Below are positions 57,882 through 64,000 of a stretch of DNA of 64,000 bases, piece by piece. The notes beneath the pieces were generated by a model, which saw nothing but the letters and a program-made list of their open reading frames with translations, searched no databases and had not been told where the DNA came from. Position numbers and translations under genes: made by a program. Every line of letters begins with the position of its first letter. Positions within the stretch are counted from its first letter, which is position 1. This stretch comes from Prevotella communis (GTDB lineage: Bacteria; Bacteroidota; Bacteroidia; Bacteroidales; Bacteroidaceae): positions 806,001 through 870,000 of the forward strand of contig NZ_CP091794.1 of assembly GCF_022024175.1 (NCBI RefSeq), written 5' to 3'.

Positions 57882-58730
57882 ATGAAACAGCTTATATACA
57901 TGATTATATGTGTTGCAGTCCTGACGGCCTGCACCAAGGAGATTGACTTTGAATTCCGTGATGAGGCGCCTGTGGTGGTGATTGAGGGTAAGGTGACCAA
58001 CGAGGGCCGTACGGTCGTTATCAGTCGCACCCGCGCCGTGACTGACTCTGTTCATGCGCATTGTCTGCCTGGTGCTGATGTCGTGATGACTGATGGCGTC
58101 ACGTCGACGCCACTGACCTACGACGCTGCGGCCGACTGCTACTATTCGCCTGTCGCTGGCGAGGTAGGGAAGACCTATCAGATGCAGGTTGATTTCGAGG
58201 GACAGCACTACGAGGCTTCGGCCACGATGCCTGCCGCCGCCCCTGTCACATCGTCAGAGTTCTCGTGGGTCACGATGATGGGGCAGCGTATGCTCTGCTT
58301 CGAATTGTGGGGCGTGGACCCGGAACCCGACGTGCGTAATTATTTCTGGATCAGGATGCATCGTATCTCGCACCATCCGCATCTGGAGAACACACGCCAG
58401 ACGGCTCCCTACAGTTGGGACCTGATGGACGACCGCGGCTGTCCGCCGGGCCAGATTTTCCTGGACTGGATGCTCGTCAGCGAAAAGGATATGGATGATG
58501 ACAAGGAGGAGAACTGGAAGCGTATCCTCTACGATGGCGACAGCGTGTGCGTGACGTTGATGACCGTAGATCCCAAGGTGTACGACTATCTGTATCAGTT
58601 GGGCAGGGGACAGCATCACGGCGCCAATCCGCGCAGCAATATCACGGGTGGCTGTATGGGCTACTTTGCCGCTGGTTCCATCACCCGTTCGGATACCATC
58701 GTGTTCAACCGCGCCGCCGTCAGCGAATGA
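57882..58730 (+). CDS. DUF4249 lipoprotein
   Basis: 282 residues. Signal peptide with lipobox LTAC (Cys17). The mature protein begins KEIDFEFRDEAPVVVIEGKV, then beta-strand-rich sequence with VGKTYQMQVDFEG and the late YDYLYQLGRGQHHGANPRSN. DUF4249 is a Bacteroidota lipoprotein family that typically follows a TonB receptor. The ligand is unknown. Last gene of the flavodoxin-receptor operon. Confidence 0.88.
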   Translation: MKQLIYMIICVAVLTACTKEIDFEFRDEAPVVVIEGKVTNEGRTVVISRTRAVTDSVHAHCLPGADVVMTDGVTSTPLTYDAAADCYYSPVAGEVGKTYQMQVDFEGQHYEASATMPAAAPVTSSEFSWVTMMGQRMLCFELWGVDPEPDVRNYFWIRMHRISHHPHLENTRQTAPYSWDLMDDRGCPPGQIFLDWMLVSEKDMDDDKEENWKRILYDGDSVCVTLMTVDPKVYDYLYQLGRGQHHGANPRSNITGGCMGYFAAGSITRSDTIVFNRAAVSE

Positions 58731-58781
58731 AAAAAAATGCAAAAAAATCGACAGGAATGATGCTGTCACTCATTTTTTTCG

Positions 58782-58789
58782 TATTTTTG
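58782..58789 (+). promoter_or_regulatory. -7 promoter box of SDR gene
   Basis: TATTTTTG 31 bp before the ATG at 58821. Confidence 0.55.
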
Positions 58790-58820
58790 TACTCCGAAAC
58801 AAAAACTATAATCGCTTTTT

Positions 58821-59612
58821 ATGAATAAGGTAGTATTGATAACAGGTGCGACAAGCGGAATAGGACTCGCCTGTGCAAAGAAGTTCGCTGCAAATGGTGA
58901 CAGACTGATTCTGACGGGAAGAAACGAACACCGTCTGAATGAAATCCGAAAGGCTTTGACGGAAAGCGCCTGCGGCAATATAAATGAGGAAACGGATGCA
59001 AAGCATACGGAAGTGCTGACGCTTGCTTTCGACGTGAGAGACCGCGAGAAGGCTGCTAAGTATATCCAGGAACTGCCAGCAGAGTGGCAGCAGATTGACG
59101 TGCTGGTGAATAATGCCGGACTGGCGCTGGGACTGGAACCTGAGTATGAGGGCAACCCCGACGACTGGGAGACGATGATCGACACCAATATCAAGGGGCT
59201 GCTCACGATGACGCGTCTGGTGGTGCCTGGTATGGTGGCACGCAATAGCGGACACATCATCAATATCGGTTCGGTGGCTGGCGATGCTGCCTATGCTGGT
59301 GGCAACGTGTATTGCGCTACGAAGGCTGCCGTGAAAGCGCTCTCCGACGGACTGCGCATCGATGTGGCCAATACTGCCGTGCGCGTGACCAACCTGAAGC
59401 CCGGACTGGTAGAGACCAACTTCAGTAATATCCGTTTCCACGGCGACAGCGACCGTGCTGCCAATGTCTATAAAGGCATCAAACCCCTTACGGGCGATGA
59501 TATTGCCGACGTGGCTGTCTATGCTGCCAATGCGCCTGAGCACGTGCAGATTGCCGAGGTGCTGATTCTGGCCACCCATCAGGCCAGCGGTAGCGTGATT
59601 GTGAGGAAGTAA
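58821..59612 (+). CDS. Short-chain dehydrogenase/reductase (YdfG-like)
   Basis: 263 residues. NADP-binding motif TGATSGIG near the N-terminus, NNAG in the middle, catalytic Tyr-Lys in YCATKAAVKALSDGL. The set resembles YdfG-type 3-hydroxy-acid dehydrogenases that act on serine or related small hydroxy acids. The ending ATHQASGSVIVRK is typical. The PTP gene starts 23 bp later. Confidence 0.9.
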   Translation: MNKVVLITGATSGIGLACAKKFAANGDRLILTGRNEHRLNEIRKALTESACGNINEETDAKHTEVLTLAFDVRDREKAAKYIQELPAEWQQIDVLVNNAGLALGLEPEYEGNPDDWETMIDTNIKGLLTMTRLVVPGMVARNSGHIINIGSVAGDAAYAGGNVYCATKAAVKALSDGLRIDVANTAVRVTNLKPGLVETNFSNIRFHGDSDRAANVYKGIKPLTGDDIADVAVYAANAPEHVQIAEVLILATHQASGSVIVRK

Positions 59613-59635
59613 GCGAGACCTCAGGAAAGAATACG

Positions 59636-60094
59636 ATGGAGAAATACAGAATACTCTTTGTTTGTCACGGCAACATCTGTCGCAGTCCGATGGCTGAGTT
59701 CGTGATGAAGGACCTCGTATGTAAGGCTGGCGTTCAGGATCATTTCCTGATTGAGTCGGCTGCCACCTCGACCGAGGAGATAGGCAACAGCGTCTATCCG
59801 CCTGCCCGCAGAAAACTGGCTGAGCACGGTATCAGTTGTCAGGGCAAGACGGCCCGACAGATGACGCGTCTGGACTACGGCCGCTACGACCTGCTGATAG
59901 GTATGGACAGTTGGAATATCCGTAATATGCGTGCCATCAGCGGGGGCGACCCTGAGGGAAAAATCCGTATGCTGATGGATTATACAAATCGGCCAGGTGA
60001 CGTAGCCGACCCGTGGTATACGGGCGACTTCGAAGCCACCTGGCGCGATGTACTTGAAGGTTGTGAGGCGTTGCTCTCACAATTAATGTCTTAA
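59636..60094 (+). CDS. Low-molecular-weight protein-tyrosine phosphatase
   Basis: 152 residues. P-loop Cys10-HGNIC-Arg16-S (CX5R) in LFVCHGNICRSPMAEF, and the general acid Asp in VADPWYTGDF. It dephosphorylates tyrosine on proteins, in many bacteria together with capsule-controlling kinases, or acts on arsenate; no partner kinase is nearby. The 3-prime end overlaps the convergent iron-sulfur gene by 12 bp. Confidence 0.93.
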   Translation: MEKYRILFVCHGNICRSPMAEFVMKDLVCKAGVQDHFLIESAATSTEEIGNSVYPPARRKLAEHGISCQGKTARQMTRLDYGRYDLLIGMDSWNIRNMRAISGGDPEGKIRMLMDYTNRPGDVADPWYTGDFEATWRDVLEGCEALLSQLMS

Positions 60095-60784
60095 TGTCAT
60101 AATCTTCGAGGGACAGGCTAGTGTACACTTGCTGCACTTGATACAGTCGGGATGCAGATAGCCGGCTTCCTGTCCGCGGGAATCGTAGGGGGTGAGTTGC
60201 ATCGGACAGACGCGCGCACAACTCTTGCATTTCATCTGACAGGCACTCGACACGTGGATATTGGTGAATGCCTTGGGCATCGGCGCCTTCTTGGGTGCTA
60301 CCCAGTTGGAGATGGTTCCCATGGGACAGAACGAGCACCAGGTGCGTGGGGCGTAGATGAACGACAGGATAATGCCTACGATGGTGGTCATCACGATAAT
60401 CGTCCAGAATACGCGTCCTATGCCGCTCCACATGGCCAGTCCGCCCTCACTCCAGGGCACGGTGAATGTCAGTTGGATGCCGAACATGCCGAAGATGAAG
60501 AACACCATAAACAAGCGGAATCCGAAGGTGCGCACGAATCTGGGTATCTCGCGATGGGGTGAGTACTTTGACAGCAGCCGGTCGTACATATTACCGCGGG
60601 GACATACGTGTCCGCACCACCAGCGTCCCTTGTAGATGCTCGTCACCACGGGACCAATCATACAGATGAGTGCCAACAGACCTATCACGGGAAAGAACCA
60701 CCCAATGATGATGTAGGCGATGATGATCCAGTAGAGCGGCAGTCCTGGTGTCTTGAAATATCTATGGAATCGTTTTTGTGCCAA
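60083..60784 (-). CDS. NapH/CcoG-like 4Fe-4S membrane protein
   Basis: 233 residues, about four membrane segments. The motif CGHVCPRG in the first half and CSFCPMG in the middle are the polyferredoxin-type Cys-x3-CP pairs, and the C-terminus has two 4Fe-4S clusters (CKSCARVCP, CIKCSKCTLAC). NapH-type proteins pass electrons from quinol to periplasmic or cytoplasmic partners. The partner is not nearby. The next gene on the strand, an OhrR-like regulator, ends 3 bp upstream of its start codon, so they are an operon. Confidence 0.85.
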   Translation of the reverse strand: MAQKRFHRYFKTPGLPLYWIIIAYIIIGWFFPVIGLLALICMIGPVVTSIYKGRWWCGHVCPRGNMYDRLLSKYSPHREIPRFVRTFGFRLFMVFFIFGMFGIQLTFTVPWSEGGLAMWSGIGRVFWTIIVMTTIVGIILSFIYAPRTWCSFCPMGTISNWVAPKKAPMPKAFTNIHVSSACQMKCKSCARVCPMQLTPYDSRGQEAGYLHPDCIKCSKCTLACPSKIMTLRH

Positions 60785-60787
60785 AAT

Positions 60788-61237
60788 TTATTTCTCTTTA
60801 TTCTTTAGTGTTTCAATAATAGTGTCGAGTTCGCTGGCAAACTTGACATAGTCGTCCAGTTGGAAGGGGCAGGCGCGCAACTCTTTACCCATGCCAGCAG
60901 GGATGATGGCATATGCCTGTTCTTCCATCGCCTTGCCTTTTTCCGTCAGCGATACTATCTGCTGGCGCTTGTCCTCCTTGCCGCGCTTACGAACCACAAT
61001 GCCCAGTTTCTCCATGCGCTGGAGTAGGGGAGTGACGGTGTTCGTCTCGAGCAACAGCCGGTGGGCGATGTCGTTCACGGGTTGCGAATCCTGTTCCCAG
61101 AGCACCATCAGCACCAGGTACTGCGGATAGGTGATACCCAACTCGTTCAGCAACGGCGTGTAGGCCTGGGTAATCAGACGTGCCGCCGTATAGAGACGGA
61201 AGCATATCTGTTTGTCAAGCTGTAATTCTGCGTGCAT
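60788..61237 (-). CDS. ohrR: OhrR-like MarR-family peroxide regulator
   Basis: 149 residues. The MarR wing-HTH (QPVNDIAHRLLLETNTVTPL, RKRGKEDKRQQIVSLTEKG) is clear. Cys12 in LDKQICFRLYTAARL sits where OhrR proteins keep the redox-sensing Cys that reacts with organic hydroperoxides. It follows the glutathione-peroxidase gene, a typical target. The ATG at 61237 is chosen over an upstream in-frame ATG that lies in a simple-repeat stretch. Ligand oxidation would derepress the operon. Confidence 0.85.
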   Translation of the reverse strand: MHAELQLDKQICFRLYTAARLITQAYTPLLNELGITYPQYLVLMVLWEQDSQPVNDIAHRLLLETNTVTPLLQRMEKLGIVVRKRGKEDKRQQIVSLTEKGKAMEEQAYAIIPAGMGKELRACPFQLDDYVKFASELDTIIETLKNKEK

Positions 61238-61268
61238 AATTTTCAATTCTCAATTGTCAATTGTCAAT
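61237..61268. repeat. TCAATTGTCAATT simple repeat between ohrR and peroxidase genes
   Basis: Tandem TCAATTCTCAATTGTCAATTGTCAATT, related to the AATTGAGAATT strings at 22768 and 7670. Confidence 0.6.
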
Positions 61269-61813
61269 TAAGCCAACATGGCTTCCACGTCCTTCTCAAA
61301 GTCCTTGGGCTCTGTGGTAGGCGCATAGCGCTTGATGGTCTCGCCGTCCTTAGAGATGAGGAACTTGGTGAAGTTCCACTTGATGTCGCTGTCCTTCTCC
61401 ACGCTCTTGCTGATAGCCTTGAAGAGGGTCTTGGCGGCTTTGGCCTTCAGACCTTTGTACTCCTCGGTGGGAGCCTGCGCTTTCAGATACTCAAAGATGG
61501 GCTGGGCATCAGGACCGTTGACGTCGCCCTTTTTCATGATTTGGAAAGTTACACCGTAGTTAATCTGGCAGAACTCCTCAATCTTTTCGTCGCCCTCAGG
61601 ATCCTGCTCCTTGAACTGGTTGCAGGGAAAACCGATAATCACCAGTCCCTTGTCCTTGTACTTCTGGTTCATCTCCTCCAGTCCTGCAAACTGGGGTGTG
61701 AATCCGCACTTGCTGGCTGTGTTGACTATCAGCAGCACCTTACCCTCGAACTGAGCGAAATCCAGTTCCTTGCCTTTGCTCGTCTGAGCCTTGAAATCAT
61801 AAATCTTTGCCAT
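61268..61813 (-). CDS. Glutathione peroxidase family thiol peroxidase
   Basis: 181 residues. Peroxidatic Cys36 in NTASKCGFTPQ, resolving-type Cys in GFPCNQF and the Trp of the active site in WNFTKFL. Bacteroidota members use thioredoxin rather than glutathione and reduce organic hydroperoxides. The ATG at 61813 gives the family start MAKIYDFKAQ; an upstream in-frame ATG lies beyond a more likely start. The gene is first in an operon with ohrR and the iron-sulfur membrane protein, behind a nested palindromic regulatory region. Confidence 0.92.
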   Translation of the reverse strand: MAKIYDFKAQTSKGKELDFAQFEGKVLLIVNTASKCGFTPQFAGLEEMNQKYKDKGLVIIGFPCNQFKEQDPEGDEKIEEFCQINYGVTFQIMKKGDVNGPDAQPIFEYLKAQAPTEEYKGLKAKAAKTLFKAISKSVEKDSDIKWNFTKFLISKDGETIKRYAPTTEPKDFEKDVEAMLA

Positions 61814-61876
61814 ATATAATAATGTTTTGTGTTGGAAAATCAACTGTTATTTATGTGATTTATATCGTTCACGATG

Positions 61877-61957
61877 CAAAGGTATGAATAAAAAGTTATA
61901 TCGCAAGCGATTTACCTTAAACTTTAAGGTAGTTTAACAATATGTCGCCTGCGATAT
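61877..61957 (-). promoter_or_regulatory. Peroxidase promoter with nested palindromes
   Basis: Minus-strand -7 box TACCTTTG (61884-61877). Upstream lies the dyad TACCTTAAA-C-TTTAAGGTA (61913-61931), nested in outer arms ATATCGCAAGCGA (61898-61910) and TCGCCTGCGATAT (61945-61957) that match at 12 of 13 positions. It is a likely OhrR operator. The rest of the gene-free stretch to 62185 holds the M6 protease promoter (TACTTTTG at 62126-62133). Confidence 0.7.
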
Positions 61958-62125
61958 TTCTATAAGATAATACGATAGAGAGTCTCTTCTATTCGCTGTA
62001 ATTATGATCTATGACAATGATGATTTTTCCTGTATTTTATGGACGAAGTATTGATTTCTAATTCCGTAATAATGCAATTTAAATATTTTTAAGAAAAGAT
62101 TGCGCATGATTCTTATCTTTTTTGT

Positions 62126-62133
62126 TACTTTTG
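62126..62133 (+). promoter_or_regulatory. -7 promoter box of M6 protease gene
   Basis: TACTTTTG followed by CA, 52 bp before the ATG at 62186. Confidence 0.55.
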
Positions 62134-62185
62134 CACCCACTACATTATCTTATTGTTCTAACTATATTCTATAAAACTAATCACG

Positions 62186-63667
62186 ATGAAACACATTAGA
62201 TTGTTATTATTATGTATGATGCTATTGTGTATGATAACAGCAGTAGCACAAGAGATTGTTTCCTCCCGGGTATGTCGGCGGGGCACTCCGCGTGAGCAGA
62301 GTAGTCTTTTTCGGAGAACAGATGACAAGCAAAGGATTCCAGGTGGAGATTACTATCACGGCGAGCGCCATCAGTTGACTATCTTAGTGAATTTCAACGA
62401 CCGTCAGTTTCAGGATGGTCAGTCGGCAGCGCTAGAGAAATGGAACAAGATTTTCAATGCGGAGAACTACCATGAAGGCTCTTTCGTAGGTTCTGTACAC
62501 GATTATTTCATGGATCAGAGCTACGGCAAGTTCAACCTGACTTTCGACTTGGAGTATATTCAGGTTAGCGGCAATGCCGAGCGCTATGCCAGTAATGCGT
62601 ACGACGACGAGAACTCGCAGTTTTTGGTCGACGATATCGTGGACGAGTTGAAGAAGCGCGACATTGACTGGGCAAAGTACGACTGGAATGACGATGGCTA
62701 TATCAACCAACTGCTCATCATCTATCCTGGTTACGGCATGAACGAGTCGAAAGATTCAAACTTGATATGGCCTCACCAGTGGTGGATGAGCGAACATCTG
62801 AAGGATGGCAAGAGAGGCAGCTATCGCAATGCTCTGACTGTCTCGGCTGGTGACAAGAACTACCAGATTGACTGCTACTGTGCACTCAACGAACTTAGTG
62901 CCAGAGAGGGGTACAGTCCTTTTGGTACTATCTGTCATGAATATACCCATTGCTTTGGTATGCCCGATTTCTATAGTGGTTCTGTAAAGGGACTGGTAGG
63001 TAATTGGGACCTGATGGGCAGTGGCAACTATAATGGCAAGGGTTATGTGCCTGCAGGCTTTTCTGCTCACGAGCGCTGGCTGATGGGATGGGTCACGCCT
63101 ATAGAACTGACGGAGCCCGCGGCCATTAACGACATTCCGGCATTGGCAGAAGAGGGCAGAGCCTATCTTGTTCGCAACGAAGGTTGTGAGAATGAGTACT
63201 ACATCATAGAGAATCGTCAGCCCATTGGCTGGGATGCTGAAATTCCGGGTAGTGGTATCCTCGTGTTCCACATAGACTATGACCCCTCCTTGTGGACCAG
63301 TACGACAGCAAGTCCCAATAGTTATTTCGTCAGACGCTACGAACTGTTCTACGCTAACAATAGTGCCAGTCTGTTCAGTGACTGGGCCTATCCTTATGGC
63401 GATACAAACCAGTTGACCAACACCTCGACGCCTGCCGCCAAACTGAATAATTTGAATATTGATGGCAGCAGACTGATGTCTAAGCCGATTACGGATATGA
63501 CTGTCACAGGTGGACTGGCATCTTTTTCCTTCAGCATGTCTTCAACCACAGGGGTGGGTGAGTTGATTGCTGAAACGGCTCCCGAGGTGCTCTGCCGCTT
63601 GGGTATGGTGGACGTTGTACGCGATGCCCAGGGACATGTACGAAAGAAAATCAGCGCTAGGCGATAG
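62186..63667 (+). CDS. Secreted M6-family metalloprotease
   Basis: 493 residues. Signal peptide (MKHIRLLLLCMMLLCMITAV), a propeptide-like stretch, then the zinc site HEYTH at 251-255 with Asp261 in GMPDF (HExxHxxGxxD) of the immune-inhibitor-A (M6) group. The following region GNWDLMGSGNYNGKGYVPAGF is conserved. C-terminal ~80 residues are beta-rich; the ending VVRDAQGHVRKK resembles the tail style of Prevotella secreted proteins but is not a clear type IX signal. Such proteases act outside the cell on host or dietary proteins. Confidence 0.88.
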   Translation: MKHIRLLLLCMMLLCMITAVAQEIVSSRVCRRGTPREQSSLFRRTDDKQRIPGGDYYHGERHQLTILVNFNDRQFQDGQSAALEKWNKIFNAENYHEGSFVGSVHDYFMDQSYGKFNLTFDLEYIQVSGNAERYASNAYDDENSQFLVDDIVDELKKRDIDWAKYDWNDDGYINQLLIIYPGYGMNESKDSNLIWPHQWWMSEHLKDGKRGSYRNALTVSAGDKNYQIDCYCALNELSAREGYSPFGTICHEYTHCFGMPDFYSGSVKGLVGNWDLMGSGNYNGKGYVPAGFSAHERWLMGWVTPIELTEPAAINDIPALAEEGRAYLVRNEGCENEYYIIENRQPIGWDAEIPGSGILVFHIDYDPSLWTSTTASPNSYFVRRYELFYANNSASLFSDWAYPYGDTNQLTNTSTPAAKLNNLNIDGSRLMSKPITDMTVTGGLASFSFSMSSTTGVGELIAETAPEVLCRLGMVDVVRDAQGHVRKKISARR

Positions 63668-63708
63668 TCCCTTTCAGTTCGTGAAAACACCTATTTTTAG
63701 GTATTGTA

Positions 63709-63759
63709 CACATCTGTTTTTCGTCGTACCTTTGTAGGCCGTTAGTAAAAACAGATGTG
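63709..63759 (+). promoter_or_regulatory. Inverted repeat around the tetR promoter
   Basis: Arms CACATCTGTTTTT (63709-63721) and AAAAACAGATGTG (63747-63759), perfect, 13 bp each, 25 bp apart. The -7 box TACCTTTG (63727-63734) is between them and the ATG at 63760 touches the second arm. This fits an autoregulated TetR operator. Confidence 0.75.
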
Positions 63760-64000
63760 ATGCAGATTAAGAAAGACTATACACGCGAGCAGATTGTAGT
63801 GGTGGCCCGAGGGATATTCTTGAAAAAGGGCTATGCCAAGACCTCGATGCGCGATATTGCAGCGGGGGTGGGCATTGGTGTGAGCAATATCTACAACTAT
63901 TTCAAGAGCAAGGACGAACTGTTTCGCTATATAGTGACGCCGCTCATTGCCGAACTGGAACGTATGATGCACGATCATCATAACATGGACAGTCAGGAGG
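63760..64000 (+). CDS. TetR-family transcriptional regulator, N-terminal part (runs off right edge)
   Basis: The first 80 residues are visible. A TetR HTH: QIVVVARGIFLKKGYAKTSM, RDIAAGVGIGVSNIYNYFKS, KDELFRYIV. The C-terminal ligand-binding part is beyond the window. The ATG at 63760 is used because a GTG 3 bp earlier offers no gain and the operator arm ends there. The perfect inverted repeat at its promoter suggests self-repression, usually relieved by a small ligand. What it controls besides itself is not visible. Confidence 0.85.
   Translation, partial: MQIKKDYTREQIVVVARGIFLKKGYAKTSMRDIAAGVGIGVSNIYNYFKSKDELFRYIVTPLIAELERMMHDHHNMDSQE

Overview
The window looks like a chromosomal segment from a member of Bacteroidota, most likely order Bacteroidales and a Prevotella-like genus. 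The main evidence is the promoter style. The Bacteroidota -7 box TAnnTTTG, often followed by CA, lies just upstream of about twenty genes, several with a -33 TTTG box 19-21 bp further up, and there are no convincing Shine-Dalgarno sites. Other evidence is the number of TonB-dependent receptors, Bacteroidota-restricted families (GldH, DUF3098, DUF4491, DUF4249, DUF5020, the DUF3987/BT4734-type protein) and the gene order ftsX-DUF3098-uppP-truB-queA-folK. No rRNA or tRNA gene was seen.

Layout. 1-2.8 kb: the start of a secreted protein, a divergent membrane-anchored AraC-type regulator, and a REP-associated (HUH) transposase with an unusual C-terminal domain. 2.9-8.5 kb: a compact mobile-element-like block (S24/LexA-like protease, small OB-fold-like protein, Rha/KilAC-type protein, iteron-like repeats, DUF3987 primase/helicase-like protein, unknown protein, P5-like lysis or structural protein). 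8.5-12.4 kb: housekeeping genes metF, holB, ricT, gldH. 12.4-18.7 kb, minus strand: the cell-shape operon mreB-mreC-mreD-mrdA-rodA headed by a purH that keeps only the IMP cyclohydrolase domain. 18.9-23.2 kb: ftsX, DUF3098, uppP, truB, queA, folK. 23.3-33.4 kb: rpsO, a radical SAM enzyme, a membrane TPR/HTH protein, a GH51 arabinofuranosidase, a lone receiver protein, a TonB receptor, then a FucP-type transporter with a GH29 fucosidase. 33.4-38.8 kb: DUF4491, a PreA-type dehydrogenase, a BlaI/M56 regulatory pair and a small HExxH membrane protein. 38.9-42.6 kb: a nucleobase uptake locus with two NCS2-type permeases around a Tsx-like outer-membrane protein.

42.6-58.7 kb is an accessory region of small detoxification and redox enzymes (acetyltransferases, DJ-1/glyoxalase fusion, isochorismatase, flavodoxin-type reductases, ABM monooxygenase, esterases, a CAT-like enzyme) with two TonB receptors. 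Four transcription units in it (starting at 42724, 45198, 47322 and 55247) share a nearly identical 29-bp element immediately upstream of the -33 box, which defines a candidate regulon of unknown inducer. 58.8-64 kb: a short-chain dehydrogenase, a low-molecular-weight tyrosine phosphatase, an iron-sulfur membrane protein, an OhrR/glutathione-peroxidase peroxide-defence pair, a secreted M6 metalloprotease, and the start of a TetR regulator whose promoter lies between the arms of a perfect inverted repeat.

A second theme is short repetitive DNA placed in or at the edge of genes. Palindromic or simple repeats occur in frame in the DUF3987 gene, the transposase gene and folK. Other dispersed repeats supply the stop codons of metF and truB and the probable start codons of folK and the 7686 gene. 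All functional assignments rest on reading the sequence and on remembered family features; no database search was run.
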